DNA of 47,809 nt from NCBI RefSeq assembly GCF_000406965.1, contig NZ_KE136369.1, positions 1 through 47,809 on the forward strand. The letters run 5' to 3'. This document shows positions 7,261 to 16,390 of the stretch, piece after piece (position 1 is the stretch's first letter; each line of letters starts with the position of its first letter). The notes below the pieces were generated by a model. The model saw nothing but the letters and a program-made list of their open reading frames with translations, was not told where the DNA came from and searched no databases. The position numbers and the translations under genes are program-made. The stretch comes from Enterococcus avium ATCC 14025. GTDB taxonomy: Bacteria; Bacillota; Bacilli; Lactobacillales; Enterococcaceae.

Positions 7261-7974
7261 ATGACAAGAGTATTAATTGTGACAAAAAATTTGTTGGCAG
7301 AACAAAGTTTGCAGGATGTTCTGCAACGTTCAGACATTGAAGTGTATTGTTCAAATGATTTGATGAATGATACCATTTTTTTATCGCAAATTGTCAAGTA
7401 TTTTTCAATGGTCATTTTCAGCGATACGGTTTCCAATTTTGAAATTTCAAAATACTATTCTTTTTTTCAAAAAGAAGGATTACTCATTTTAAGAAAAGGA
7501 AATAAGGAAGATTTGAAAAATTCGGATTTTTCCTACTTGCTTAATGAAATCAGTGCCTGGATTGATCCCAAGATGCCAGATATTATGGTTATTGAAAAAA
7601 TAGCCAAATTAATGAACAATCAAGAAAGGCTCGCTTCTTCCTTGAATGAAAGGAATCATAATCTTTTTTCAAAAAATGAAAATAATTCGAAAGGATTTTT
7701 TTTCAGCCTTTCACCAAATGAAAAAAAGTTTTTGTATTACTTATATCAGTATCAAAAAGACGGAAGGATTGTGTCACGTAATGAGCTATGTAATTTAATT
7801 TGGGGATCAGATGTAACCAATTCAAGGTTATGTCAGTTATCTAATTTAAGTAACCGAATTAAAATGAAACTTGAAATGAATCATTTTCCAGAGGGGGAGT
7901 TAATAAACTTACGGAATAAAGGATATCTTTTAGGAGATTTGCTACTTATTGAAGTTGGAGAAAATCTAAGTTAA
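7261..7974 (+). CDS. Orphan atypical response regulator (pseudo-receiver plus winged helix)
   Basis: A 237-residue protein. Residues 1-120 have the alternating pattern of a receiver domain (VLIVTKN; MVIFSDTV) but the phospho-acceptor Asp is replaced (Ser in IFSDT) and the acidic pair near residue 10 is missing. Residues about 140-230 form an OmpR/PhoB-type winged helix (LSPNEKKFLYYLYQY, GRIVSRNELCNLIWG, NRIKMKL, INLRNKGYLL). It probably binds DNA without phosphorylation. An AGGAG site sits 8 bp before the ATG. There is no kinase gene nearby. It resembles the protein at 25465-26163 in length and layout. Confidence 0.75.
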   Translation: MTRVLIVTKNLLAEQSLQDVLQRSDIEVYCSNDLMNDTIFLSQIVKYFSMVIFSDTVSNFEISKYYSFFQKEGLLILRKGNKEDLKNSDFSYLLNEISAWIDPKMPDIMVIEKIAKLMNNQERLASSLNERNHNLFSKNENNSKGFFFSLSPNEKKFLYYLYQYQKDGRIVSRNELCNLIWGSDVTNSRLCQLSNLSNRIKMKLEMNHFPEGELINLRNKGYLLGDLLLIEVGENLS

Positions 7975-8740
7975 CAAAATGAATTTATTAGATACCTCTA
8001 ATTTTGTTTAGAGAACTAAATAATGTTCAGTTCAAGTTATTCAGAAGAAACAGGTGTTAGTATCAAATCATAGAATGATTTTCATAGAGACAAAACAAAT
8101 TAAACCTATCTACGACATGAACTGCTTTCCGTATGCAACTCATGTCGATAGTGATTATCCACATAGTTATTAAAATAGTAAAACGGCATGTTTTAACCCT
8201 TACTTTCAAGTAAATTTTATCAAGTGCAGGAGTGAAATATCAACAACAGCAGATGGCCTTATTTGATGATATAAATCCGCCATTTAGATAATTAAGAATA
8301 TGAAAAATCTTTCTAAGTTTCAAATTGATGGGAAAATAGAAATTGATAAGGTAAACAAAGAAATACTGATATTAAATGGCATAAATACAATTCGAGATGT
8401 TCGCAAAAAGTAAAGAAAATCGCTGTAAAAGATGTTTTTTTATCTTTTGTATTTGTAAAGCATAACAAAATGGCAAAACACTATTGAGTAGCATTATTTC
8501 AGATGTCGTGTATTATAATTTTGCAATTAATAGTGATTTATCTTGATGCTTATAAAAAATAGGAAATAAGCAAATAGCGGTGATAAATAAGTTAGATAAC
8601 CACCACAACAACTGAGGTTTTAAAAAATGATATTAATATAGTATAAAAAAATAGCGATTTAGTTAACTTAGATTATTAATGAATCATATACTCGAAATAA
8701 CGTTTTTAGTTGGATAGAATAGAGATGTGTAAAATAAATT
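7975..8740. other. Gene-poor intergenic region
   Basis: No supported gene is seen. The longest plausible short frame (8300-8416, 38 codons, MKNLSKFQIDGKIEID...) has no ribosome site or recognisable family. Composition and scattered stops suggest decayed coding DNA. Confidence 0.5.
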
Positions 8741-8771
8741 ACAAAAAAGAACATCTAACAAAAAGATGTTC
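8741..8771 (-). terminator. Rho-independent terminator of the small gene at 8807-9013
   Basis: On the minus strand an 8-bp stem (GAACATCT / AGATGTTC) is followed by TTTTTTGT, 35 bp after the stop codon. Confidence 0.8.
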
Positions 8772-8806
8772 GATAATTTTACTTACATTTAATCGATATG
8801 ATCAGA

Positions 8807-9013
8807 TCATGATTGATTGCATCGTTTGCAACCAATAAATTTAAAACCAGTATCTTTGTTAAGACTGTACAAATATTCAATAGCTTGTTTACAGTTATCA
8901 AATCTCCCTACAATTTGTCTGCGGTTTTCATGAGGGAGAGAAGGACAAAACAAGGTGTGCACTAAATGCTGTCCTTTATAATTGGCTTTTTTGTCACAAA
9001 TAAAATATCGCAT
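8807..9013 (-). CDS. Small Cys-containing protein of unknown function
   Basis: A 68-residue protein starting MRYFICDKKANYKGQH and ending FIGCKRCNQS. Four Cys (one near the N-terminus, one in LFCPSLPHE and the CKRC pair) could bind a metal, but the spacing fits no family I know. GAGGTGA lies 7 bp before the ATG, and a good terminator follows, so it looks like a real monocistronic gene. No membrane segment or signal peptide is seen. Confidence 0.65.
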   Translation of the reverse strand: MRYFICDKKANYKGQHLVHTLFCPSLPHENRRQIVGRFDNCKQAIEYLYSLNKDTGFKFIGCKRCNQS

Positions 9014-9074
9014 AATGTAGTCACCTCAAATTGTATTTTTATTTGAGAAAAATTATAGCAAAATTTTTCATTTA

Positions 9075-9253
9075 TTAAAATACTTTCAATGTTAGTTGAT
9101 GGTGTTCATCAACTAAGTCCGATTTCGCAGAAAATGTTTGTCCGCAATCATGGCAGAGAAAACCACTGCATTTTAATTCTAAAATAGTAGTCAGCTTTTC
9201 TTTGAATTTCAACACCTGAGTGCGTGTCGTATAGGATCTGTAGATTATTTAAT
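9075..9253 (-). pseudogene. Relic of an ISL3-family transposase N-terminus
   Basis: The minus strand reads YRSYTTRTQVLKFKEKLTTI followed by LELKCSGFLCHDCGQTFSAK and ends at TAA (9075-9077). The pattern of a basic strand followed by CxxCG-QTFSAK is the N-terminal zinc-binding part of ISL3 transposases. Only about 58 codons remain and there is no start codon. Confidence 0.65.
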
Positions 9254-9287
9254 CTATTGAAACAGAAAATGAAAGGAGTTTCTAGAA

Positions 9288-11309
9288 GTGGAAAAATTCG
9301 TATTAAATGATAGCCAAGTAAGAATCGTCACTATGCTACTAGATAACGAAGAGCCTCTAATGATTAGCGATATTCAAGATAGTACGCATCTCTCCAAACG
9401 ATCTGTATATAATAACTTGAAAGTGATCTACGAATATTTTCAGAAAATAGGATTTTCTGATTTTTCGATTCGGGAGCAAAAAGGACTGTTTTTAGATCCA
9501 GAGGAAAAGAGAATCTTAAAGAACACGCTGAGGTCCAGTCAAACAGAGTTGGTTCTTTGTCCTGAACAGCGAGTGATTTTGATTGCCTGTTACTTAATGT
9601 TTCCAGAGAAAAAAATTTTGATTGAATCAATTGAAAAAATGTGTCAGGTTTCACGAAATACAATCATTTCAGATATTAAGAAAACGAAAATAGAATTGGA
9701 AAACTATCAATTAACGATTGGCTATTCTCCTAAAATGGGCTATCAGATCGAAGGAAAATTGATCAATAAGAGAGAGGTATTCCTATTTTTCATTGAACGT
9801 CTATTAAAGTTTGTCGATATTCGTTTGCTTACTTTTCTGAATATCAACGATGTAAATGAAAATTTTAATAAGTTAAAAATCATATCAAATGAATTAGATA
9901 GTAGTTACAATGAGGAATCCCTACTGGCTTTAGCGGCGCTTCTTTCTGTCATCAGGCGCGGTGATGAACGTTATGAGTTCAGTATTAAGGAACTACATTT
10001 TATTCAGGATACGATAGAATTAGCTAAAGTAGATGAACATTTTACGGAGTTCTCGATCCATGACCGCTTCTACTTGACTGTGCATCTGTTGGGGACCCGA
10101 TCGGCGACCGAATTCAAAATCGACAGAGAAAAGAATGTTGAGCTATTAAAATTATCAGAAAAGATCGTTGAGAAATTTGAAGTCGTCACCAATAATACGC
10201 TATTTGATAAAGATACGTTAGTCAACGAAATTTATCTACATTTGAGTTTATCCCTCCATTATCATGAATTATCCATACAAGCAGTGAATCCATTGTTGGA
10301 AGAGATTAAGACGAATTACTCAAGCATTTACTCCGCAACAAAAATCGTCTGTGAATCCTTAAAAAATGATTTTCTTGTTCCCATATTTGAAAGTGAGATC
10401 GCAAATATCACGTTGCATTTAGGGAGTCATTTAAGAGATCCTTTTGAAAAGAGCTCTAGCAAACGAGTTCTGATCGTTTGTCCAAGCGGTCAATCAACTT
10501 CAAATTTGTTACAGGTGGAAGTGACAAAGCTATCTCCAGAGATCAAGGTCGTTGGCGCTTCTGCTATCAGTGATATAGCGGATAAAGAATCGGAATTTGA
10601 TTTCATTATCTCGACCATTGATCTGGACACAGAGTTTCCTTTTATCAAAGTAAATCCGATTTTGACAAAAGAAGACAAAGAAAAAATTGCCACCGTTCTT
10701 TTTTTGAGTCAAAGTCGCTACCATGCGGATGATCAGCAAATCAATGGTTTGTTTGATATTATTGCTCGATATGTGGAATCGGAAAAAATGCCGATTATCA
10801 CGAAAGAAATCATTGATTTTGTCAATCATTCTAATCCAATCATTAAAGTTGAACATGAATACCGTTATTCTTTAACGGAACTAATTGGCCAGCATAATAT
10901 TCAAATCGCCGCAACTCCTTTAGGTTGGCGTGAAGCGGTAGCGATGGCAGCAGAACCGCTAAGAGCGACCAAAACGATTGATCAGGAATACGTGGAAGAG
11001 ATGATCCGCCTAGTGGATGTATACGGACCGTATATTGTATTAGGGAAAAATGTCGCGTTGGCCCATGCGAAACCAGAGAATGGTGTCAATCGATTAGGGA
11101 TATCTATGCTGGTGTGTCCAGAAGGCATTTATTTTGATGAGGAAAATGAGATCAACGTTCTATTTGTTGTCGCGTCGCCTAATGAGTATGAGCATCTCAA
11201 TTACCTGAATGATATTTTGAAATTCGCGAAAAATTCCGATGCTGTTAAAAGCATCATTCAAACAAAAAATGTAACAGAATGCTATGAATTAGCTAAAGGA
11301 ATGTTCTAG
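9288..11309 (+). CDS. PRD-containing PTS regulator with EIIB and EIIA domains
   Basis: A 673-residue regulator. Order: N-terminal HTH (about 1-60, ISDIQDSTHLSKRSVYNNL), second HTH (about 100-150, CQVSRNTIISDIKK), two PRD domains (about 190-400) with His in HDRFYLTVHLLG, EIYLHLSL and ANITLHLGSHL, a GatB-type EIIB (about 410-495) with Cys in VLIVCPSGQSTSN, and a C-terminal type-2 EIIA (about 525-673) with His in ALAHAKPENG. The family acts as an activator or antiterminator controlled by PTS phosphorylation, here presumably of the operon that starts at 11465. The start is GTG, 9 bp after AAGGAG. A strong terminator separates it from that operon. Confidence 0.9.
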   Translation: MEKFVLNDSQVRIVTMLLDNEEPLMISDIQDSTHLSKRSVYNNLKVIYEYFQKIGFSDFSIREQKGLFLDPEEKRILKNTLRSSQTELVLCPEQRVILIACYLMFPEKKILIESIEKMCQVSRNTIISDIKKTKIELENYQLTIGYSPKMGYQIEGKLINKREVFLFFIERLLKFVDIRLLTFLNINDVNENFNKLKIISNELDSSYNEESLLALAALLSVIRRGDERYEFSIKELHFIQDTIELAKVDEHFTEFSIHDRFYLTVHLLGTRSATEFKIDREKNVELLKLSEKIVEKFEVVTNNTLFDKDTLVNEIYLHLSLSLHYHELSIQAVNPLLEEIKTNYSSIYSATKIVCESLKNDFLVPIFESEIANITLHLGSHLRDPFEKSSSKRVLIVCPSGQSTSNLLQVEVTKLSPEIKVVGASAISDIADKESEFDFIISTIDLDTEFPFIKVNPILTKEDKEKIATVLFLSQSRYHADDQQINGLFDIIARYVESEKMPIITKEIIDFVNHSNPIIKVEHEYRYSLTELIGQHNIQIAATPLGWREAVAMAAEPLRATKTIDQEYVEEMIRLVDVYGPYIVLGKNVALAHAKPENGVNRLGISMLVCPEGIYFDEENEINVLFVVASPNEYEHLNYLNDILKFAKNSDAVKSIIQTKNVTECYELAKGMF

Positions 11310-11318
11310 TTTTTAGAG

Positions 11319-11368
11319 AAGTCCAAGATGGTGCACACTCTTTGTGCACCATCTTGGACTTCTTTTTT
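11319..11368 (+). terminator. Strong terminator after the PTS regulator gene
   Basis: An uninterrupted stem of about 18 bp (AAGTCCAAGATGGTGCAC and its complement) with a 7-base loop is followed by a T-rich tail. The symmetric stem could also work on the other strand. Confidence 0.92.
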
Positions 11369-11381
11369 GCTAGCGTTTTCA
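11367..11381 (+). promoter_or_regulatory. Candidate CcpA (cre) site upstream of the PTS operon
   Basis: TTGCTAGCGTTTTCA matches the Gram-positive cre consensus WTGNAANCGNWNNCW at all but one fixed position. It lies between the regulator terminator and the first EIIA gene, about 100 bp upstream of it, where it could mediate glucose repression. Confidence 0.55.
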
Positions 11382-11464
11382 CTATATTGTAAGTACAGAT
11401 AAGAAATGTAAAAACAACGAAGGAGGGGAGGAATATCTTACCTTATAGCCTAATTGTACAAATA

Positions 11465-11860
11465 TTGGAGGAAGTGAATGGCTGGAAGCAATTGACCAGT
11501 TTCGTGGCTGACCAGCTAATAAAAAATGAACAGGAACGAAGTAACTACAAAGATGAAATTAACGAAAGCCTAGAACAATTCGGACCTTATTATTTACTGC
11601 CTAATGTCATCTTGTTTCACGGAAAGCCAGATAAAAAGTATTCAAATGCATTAGTAATTGTGAAACTGAATAAAGCGTTCACAGCTGTTGAAGATAACTT
11701 GCCCGTCAAACTGATCGTAGGAATGACTGCGGAGGATTCAAATGCTCATTTGAAGGTGCTTCAGCATTTAGTTGAAAAGCTAAACGTTTATCAGAATGTT
11801 GTCGACATATTGTCGGCAAAAAAAAAGGAAGAAATAGAAAAAGTAATACACGAATTCTAG
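11465..11860 (+). CDS. PTS EIIA component, ascorbate/mannitol-like type, start uncertain
   Basis: A cytoplasmic phosphocarrier of about 131 residues. GPYYLLPNVILFHGKPDKKY matches the active-site block GPYIVxxxxxALxHxxP of ascorbate-type EIIA, with the phospho-His in LFHGKP. It resembles the EIIA domain of the upstream regulator. The start is odd: TTG at 11465 has no ribosome site. The AAGGAGG at 11420-11426 is followed in frame by no ATG, GTG or TTG before 11465. An ATG at 11478, well placed behind GGAGGA, is out of frame and meets a stop after five codons. The frame is open upstream (YSLIVQILEEVNGW), and homology seems to extend there. Confidence 0.75.
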   Translation: MEEVNGWKQLTSFVADQLIKNEQERSNYKDEINESLEQFGPYYLLPNVILFHGKPDKKYSNALVIVKLNKAFTAVEDNLPVKLIVGMTAEDSNAHLKVLQHLVEKLNVYQNVVDILSAKKKEEIEKVIHEF

Positions 11861-11886
11861 TAATCGTTTGAGGAAGGAGGAAGCAA

Positions 11887-12345
11887 ATGAATGACTTTGA
11901 ATTTTTACCAGATCTGATTTATTCTGATCTGCGCGTAGCAGATCAAAAAGAGGCGATTAATCGTCTAGCAGAATTATTGGAAAAAAGTGGATTAGTAGGA
12001 GGAGATTACAAAAAGGATGTACTTTCGAGAGAGAAAGTATTTCCCACTGGAATAGCAGTCAAAAGCGGGGCCGTTGCTATTCCTCATGCCAGAAGCTCCA
12101 AAGTTTTTGGAAATGGAGTAGCCGTTGGAGTTCTTGATAGACCTGTCATTTTTCATTCTATGGAAGATTGTGATACAGAGATCGACGTTGAAATCGTCAT
12201 GCTACTTGCGATTTCCGAGTCGGATAAGCAACTGAAGATGCTGCAGACAATCATGAAAATGTTAAGTAAGGAAGAATTCATTCTTTTGTTGAAAGAAAAA
12301 GAGAGCGAAGAAGAGATAGCACAGCTATTGAATAGTTTTTTATAA
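11887..12345 (+). CDS. PTS EIIA component, fructose/galactitol type
   Basis: A 152-residue EIIA of the type-2 (fructose/mannitol/galactitol) fold. The phospho-His lies in VAIPHARSSKV at about residue 66. It passes phosphate from HPr to the EIIB encoded next. AGGAGG precedes the ATG by 7 bp. It is the second free EIIA of the operon, 26 bp after the first. The two are different subtypes rather than a duplicate. Galactitol-type systems normally need only one. Confidence 0.9.
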   Translation: MNDFEFLPDLIYSDLRVADQKEAINRLAELLEKSGLVGGDYKKDVLSREKVFPTGIAVKSGAVAIPHARSSKVFGNGVAVGVLDRPVIFHSMEDCDTEIDVEIVMLLAISESDKQLKMLQTIMKMLSKEEFILLLKEKESEEEIAQLLNSFL

Positions 12346-12361
12346 ATAAGGAGGGAAAACA

Positions 12362-12640
12362 ATGGAAAAAACAGTCGTTATTGCGTGCGGAGCGGGTTTA
12401 GCTACATCTTCAATGGTAAGGGATAAGATCGAAGAGGTATTGAGTGAGAATAATATTCGGGCCAATATCATTCAAACAACACTAAATGAATTGGAAGGAT
12501 ACGATGACAAGGCAGATATATTCATCACAACAATGAAGATCAATTCAGACTATACAACACCTGTGGTCCATGGGAGTGCCTTTTTAACAGGGATTAATGA
12601 AGAAACAGTCATTGAACAAATTGTAGAAATCTTAAAATAA
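12362..12640 (+). CDS. PTS EIIB component, galactitol type
   Basis: A 92-residue EIIB. The phospho-Cys lies in the P-loop VVIACGAGLATSSM (Cys9), typical of GatB. It transfers phosphate from EIIA to the incoming sugar or polyol held by EIIC. It is 16 bp after the EIIA gene and 11 bp before the EIIC gene, with AGGAGG before the ATG. Confidence 0.93.
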   Translation: MEKTVVIACGAGLATSSMVRDKIEEVLSENNIRANIIQTTLNELEGYDDKADIFITTMKINSDYTTPVVHGSAFLTGINEETVIEQIVEILK

Positions 12641-12651
12641 GGAGGTTAATT

Positions 12652-14025
12652 ATGCTAGTAGATATCATTCAATACATTGTTGATCTTGGCAGCTATGTTT
12701 TTGTTCCAATTTTAATGTTTATTATTGGGTTGATTTTTGGGCTGGGCTTTTTAAAAGCACTAAAGGCGGGAGCTACAGTTGGTATCGGACTCATTGGTGT
12801 ATCGATTGTTAGTACCTTGACAGCAGAATCTTTATCTCCAGTCATTCAAATCATGGTGGAACGCTTGAATTTGAATTTGACTGCAATTGATGTAGGGGGC
12901 GGACCTGCAGCAGCCGTTGGTTTTGGTTCTTCCTTAGGCGCAGTACTGATCGTGGTGATCTTAGTTCTGAATATTGTGATGGTCTTTTTCAAATTAACGA
13001 ATACAGTGAATGTAGACATCTATAACTTTTGGTATTTTGCAATTACAGCCGGGTTTGTCAATCTGTTAACAGGTAGCTTCATCGTTGCGATTTTAGCCGG
13101 TGTGACTCATGCAGTATTAGGATTGAAGATCGCAGATATCACAGCGAAGAAAACCCAAAAAATTATTGGTATCGAAGCCATTTCGATTCCTCATGGTTTT
13201 GCTGCAATGAGTGCGCCTTTGTTCATTGTATTAGACAAAATTTACGACTTTATACCATTGTTTGATCACAAAGACGAAAATGAAATCAAAAATGAAAAAG
13301 GGATTGCGAATGTTATTGGGACGATTTTTGGCGATCCGTTGTTCTTGGGATTAATTCTGGGGGCAGTCTTTGGAATCATTGCTCAATATGATGTTCCTGG
13401 CATTCTTGAAGTAACAATGAAAACTGCCGGAATCATGGTTCTATTCCCTAATATGGTCAAATTGATTGTGAATGGATTGATCCCAATTTCAAATCAGGCG
13501 AAGAAATTCTTTGCTACTAAATTCAAGGATCGTGAGTTATATATCGGCTTAGATTCTGCTGTTACTATTGGACATCCTGTTACTATCAGTGTTGGTATGT
13601 TAATGATTCCTGTATTTATGATTTTTGCAGCAATTTTACCAGGAAATACGACACTTCCACTAGGCGAGGTACCTTTCGCAGCGTTCTACGTTTGTTTTGC
13701 TACAATTATCCACCGAGGAAATCGTTTAAGAACAATCGTATCAAGTGTGATCTTTATTCCAATCGTTTTGTGGATTTCTAGCTGGGCGGCGCCACTGTTT
13801 ACACAATTAGCAGATAGTGCCGGTTTGAGCTTCGTTCAGGAAGGGCAGCAAGCAACGACCATGGCGTTGGGGAATTTTGGTATCTGGTTCCCAACAATGA
13901 TCGCACAGATTCCAACGGTTGGACCGATCCTGTTGGTGGCAGTCATTCTAGTGGTAATATTCGGCGGAAAGATGATCGAAAATAAACGAAGCGCAGAAGA
14001 AACGAGTGCGACAGAAAAAGTATAA
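12652..14025 (+). CDS. PTS EIIC component, galactitol (GatC) type
   Basis: A 457-residue membrane permease with about ten hydrophobic segments, close to the usual GatC length. It begins MLVDIIQYIVDLGSYVFVPI, typical of GatC. GGGPAAAVGFGSSLGAVLIV and the segment with DSAVTIGHPVTISVGML (about 300-320) are conserved GatC blocks. It carries the substrate across the membrane. The substrate may be galactitol or another polyol or sugar: the downstream dehydrogenase and isomerase do not include the usual tagatose-phosphate kinase or aldolase. Confidence 0.93.
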   Translation: MLVDIIQYIVDLGSYVFVPILMFIIGLIFGLGFLKALKAGATVGIGLIGVSIVSTLTAESLSPVIQIMVERLNLNLTAIDVGGGPAAAVGFGSSLGAVLIVVILVLNIVMVFFKLTNTVNVDIYNFWYFAITAGFVNLLTGSFIVAILAGVTHAVLGLKIADITAKKTQKIIGIEAISIPHGFAAMSAPLFIVLDKIYDFIPLFDHKDENEIKNEKGIANVIGTIFGDPLFLGLILGAVFGIIAQYDVPGILEVTMKTAGIMVLFPNMVKLIVNGLIPISNQAKKFFATKFKDRELYIGLDSAVTIGHPVTISVGMLMIPVFMIFAAILPGNTTLPLGEVPFAAFYVCFATIIHRGNRLRTIVSSVIFIPIVLWISSWAAPLFTQLADSAGLSFVQEGQQATTMALGNFGIWFPTMIAQIPTVGPILLVAVILVVIFGGKMIENKRSAEETSATEKV

Positions 14026-14044
14026 AGAAGAGATGAGGTATAAA

Positions 14045-15055
14045 ATGCTAACAATTGGTGTAATTGGTGCTGGAATCTATGGAACATATCACATTCGAAC
14101 TTACATGAAAGACCCCAACATTGAAAAAGTGATCGTTTGTGATTTGAATGAAGAACGTTTAAAAGTAGCGGAAGATTCCTATGGGATTACGGGGTATACA
14201 AATATGGGAGAGATGTTGGAAAAAGAAAGCATTGATGCTATTAGCATCGCAACTTCTGATCCTTATCATTTTGCTCCTTTGAAAGAGGCAATCGAAGCAG
14301 GGATCAAGAACATTTTTGTTGAAAAGCCCTTGGCAACGACGGTCGATGAAGCAGAAGAAATCGTTCGGCTGGCTAAAAAACATGACACGAAAATCATGGT
14401 GGATTTCCACAAACGCTGGGATCCTGCTTACAACAATATGAAAGATCTTGTTAAAAATGATCAAATCATTCGTGGCTATATCTCATTGGATGACGTGATC
14501 TCTGTCCCGTTAAACTGGTTCTCTTGGACGGCTAAATCTTCACCAGTTTGGTTTTTAGGAGTTCATTGTTATGACCTGATCAGATATATGACCAATAGTG
14601 AAGTTCAATCTGTTTATGCAGTAGGCAACAAGAAGATGCTTGCAGACAAAGAAATCGATACGTATGATTCCGCTCAAGCAATCTTGCAGATGACTGACGG
14701 CAGCAATTGGGTCGTTGAAAGTTCGTGGATACTACCAGACTCGTTTCCTAAATCGAATGATGGTCAGCTAGTAATGTTGACGGATAACCATTACCTAAAA
14801 AATGAATCCTATCGTGGGGTAAAGAGCTATGGCGAAAAGGCCAGCTTGCCAAACTATATTTTCATGAACTTTGGTGAAGATGAAGTTTCCGGCTTTGGTC
14901 TTGATCCTATGAAAGAGTTTATTCGTAATATCATTGAGAATAAAGACTTTCGCTGCGATGCTGTCGATGGGTTAATGGCAACGAAGATCGCCGCAGCTGT
15001 CCATCAATCGCTTGAAACAGGAGAAGTAGTCCTTTTAAATGAAGGGAATTTATAA
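14045..15055 (+). CDS. Gfo/Idh/MocA family oxidoreductase
   Basis: A 336-residue NAD(P)-dependent sugar or inositol dehydrogenase. The N-terminal Rossmann domain begins LTIGVIGAGIYGTYHIRTY, and EKPLATTVDEAEEIV (about residues 95-110) is the family signature with the catalytic Lys. The C-terminal domain carries HKRWDPAY and GVHCYDLIRYM, with the likely catalytic His. I use the ATG at 14045 because its N-terminus fits the Rossmann start and it does not overlap EIIC. An in-frame ATG at 14006 lies inside the EIIC gene. It probably oxidises the imported sugar phosphate or its derivative. Exact substrate unknown. Confidence 0.88.
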   Translation: MLTIGVIGAGIYGTYHIRTYMKDPNIEKVIVCDLNEERLKVAEDSYGITGYTNMGEMLEKESIDAISIATSDPYHFAPLKEAIEAGIKNIFVEKPLATTVDEAEEIVRLAKKHDTKIMVDFHKRWDPAYNNMKDLVKNDQIIRGYISLDDVISVPLNWFSWTAKSSPVWFLGVHCYDLIRYMTNSEVQSVYAVGNKKMLADKEIDTYDSAQAILQMTDGSNWVVESSWILPDSFPKSNDGQLVMLTDNHYLKNESYRGVKSYGEKASLPNYIFMNFGEDEVSGFGLDPMKEFIRNIIENKDFRCDAVDGLMATKIAAAVHQSLETGEVVLLNEGNL

Positions 15056-15070
15056 AAAAGGAGCACAGCT

Positions 15071-16246
15071 ATGAGTATTTTTGCATTAGATAATGAAACG
15101 CTAAAAGAAAAAAAAGCAGTATTCACCGCTACAGAAATCGATCAACAGCCAAAAGTTTGGCAAAGAACTATAGATATTTTGGCAGAGAAAAAAGAAGAGT
15201 TGGAGCAATTCATCCAAAAGATTGTGGATCAAAAAGAGTACCAGATCATTTTTACTGGTGCAGGAACGAGTGAATTTATCGGTAATGCTTTGGTACATTC
15301 TTTAGAGAAAAAATATAGCGGGCACATTTTTTCATACGCTTCAACAGAAATTGTAACGGATCCAGGAAGCTACTTGCCAAAAAACAAACCAGTATTGCTA
15401 ATCTCATTCGCTCGCTCTGGCGATTCACCTGAATCTTTAGGCAGTGTGAGTTATGCGGACAAAATTTGTGAAAATATCTACCATTTGTTCATTACTTGTA
15501 ACAAACAAGGAAAATTAGCGAACTATGGCAAGGGAAAAGAAAATATATGTACCTTATTGCTTCCAGATGAAACTTTAGATAAAGGATTTGCAATGACCTC
15601 TAGTTATAGTTGCATGTATTTATCTGCTTATCTTGCTTTAAATTTAGAAGACTTTAGTCAGATGAAGAGTGAAGTTGAGAAAATAATTCCTTCTGTGACG
15701 AATCTCATCAAGAATGATTATTCCTTAATCACAAGAATTGTTAAGGAGTTCCAGTTCAAGCGCATTATCTTTTTGGGGTCCAACACGTTAAAAGGGGTGT
15801 CTCAGGAATCGCAATTGAAGATGCTGGAGCTGACTCAAGGAGCGGTCGTAACCATGTTCGATTCACTATTAGGCTTTCGACATGGGCCTAAGTCAGCAAT
15901 AGACAACGAGACACTCTTGGTACTTTATCTGAGTGACAATGAATTTTCTAGAAAATATGAGATCGATTTTCTAAATGAAGTCATAGGTCAAAAGAATGGG
16001 TACAAGATCTGTGTCCTTTACAATCAACCCTTCGATGTTGATACGACAGTGGATTATCGCTATTGCTATAAAGTAGATGGAACGATGGATAACGTATATT
16101 TGGGACTATGTTATATCGTTTTTGCGCAAATTCTAGCTTTGCACAAGTCAATGGATGTCGGCATTGTGCCAGATGATCCCTGTCCTAGTGGAGAGGTCAA
16201 TCGAGTTGTTGAAGGAGTTACAATCTATCCCCTTAATAATGGATAA
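15071..16246 (+). CDS. agaS: AgaS-type sugar-phosphate isomerase/deaminase (SIS domains)
   Basis: A 391-residue protein with two SIS domains. The first has IFTGAGTSEFIGNAL (about 60-75) and SFARSGDSPESLGSVSYAD (about 110-130). The second has FLGSNTLKGVSQESQLKMLELTQG split by RHGPKSAIDNE. Length and motifs match AgaS, described as a galactosamine-6-phosphate deaminase/isomerase or tagatose-6-phosphate ketose-aldose isomerase. Last gene of the PTS operon, 15 bp after the dehydrogenase. It suggests an amino sugar or ketose phosphate as an intermediate. Confidence 0.85.
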   Translation: MSIFALDNETLKEKKAVFTATEIDQQPKVWQRTIDILAEKKEELEQFIQKIVDQKEYQIIFTGAGTSEFIGNALVHSLEKKYSGHIFSYASTEIVTDPGSYLPKNKPVLLISFARSGDSPESLGSVSYADKICENIYHLFITCNKQGKLANYGKGKENICTLLLPDETLDKGFAMTSSYSCMYLSAYLALNLEDFSQMKSEVEKIIPSVTNLIKNDYSLITRIVKEFQFKRIIFLGSNTLKGVSQESQLKMLELTQGAVVTMFDSLLGFRHGPKSAIDNETLLVLYLSDNEFSRKYEIDFLNEVIGQKNGYKICVLYNQPFDVDTTVDYRYCYKVDGTMDNVYLGLCYIVFAQILALHKSMDVGIVPDDPCPSGEVNRVVEGVTIYPLNNG

Positions 16247-16273
16247 GAAAGTACGATTGAAAGTAGGCAAAAA

Positions 16274-16390
16274 ATGATTAAGGAATTTTGTGGAGAAAAT
16301 TTTATGAATATAGAACAGGCCATTAAAAATGGTGTGAAGAGAATCAATCTTTATGACAATATTGCTGTTGGCGGAACGACACTAAGCTAA
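16274..16390 (+). pseudogene. cutC: 5' remnant of cutC
   Basis: The frame reads MIKEFCGENFMNIEQAIKNG and continues to NIAVGGTTLS before TAA at 16388. This is the conserved CutC N-terminus, where functional proteins read GGTTPSYGV: here CCN has become CTA and the Tyr codon a stop. No later part of cutC is recognisable. It lies 27 bp after agaS and probably once ended the operon. Confidence 0.7.

Noticed and set aside
8300-8416. A 38-codon frame starting MKNLSKFQIDGKIEID.
   Set aside because: No ribosome site, no recognisable family and no neighbour support.
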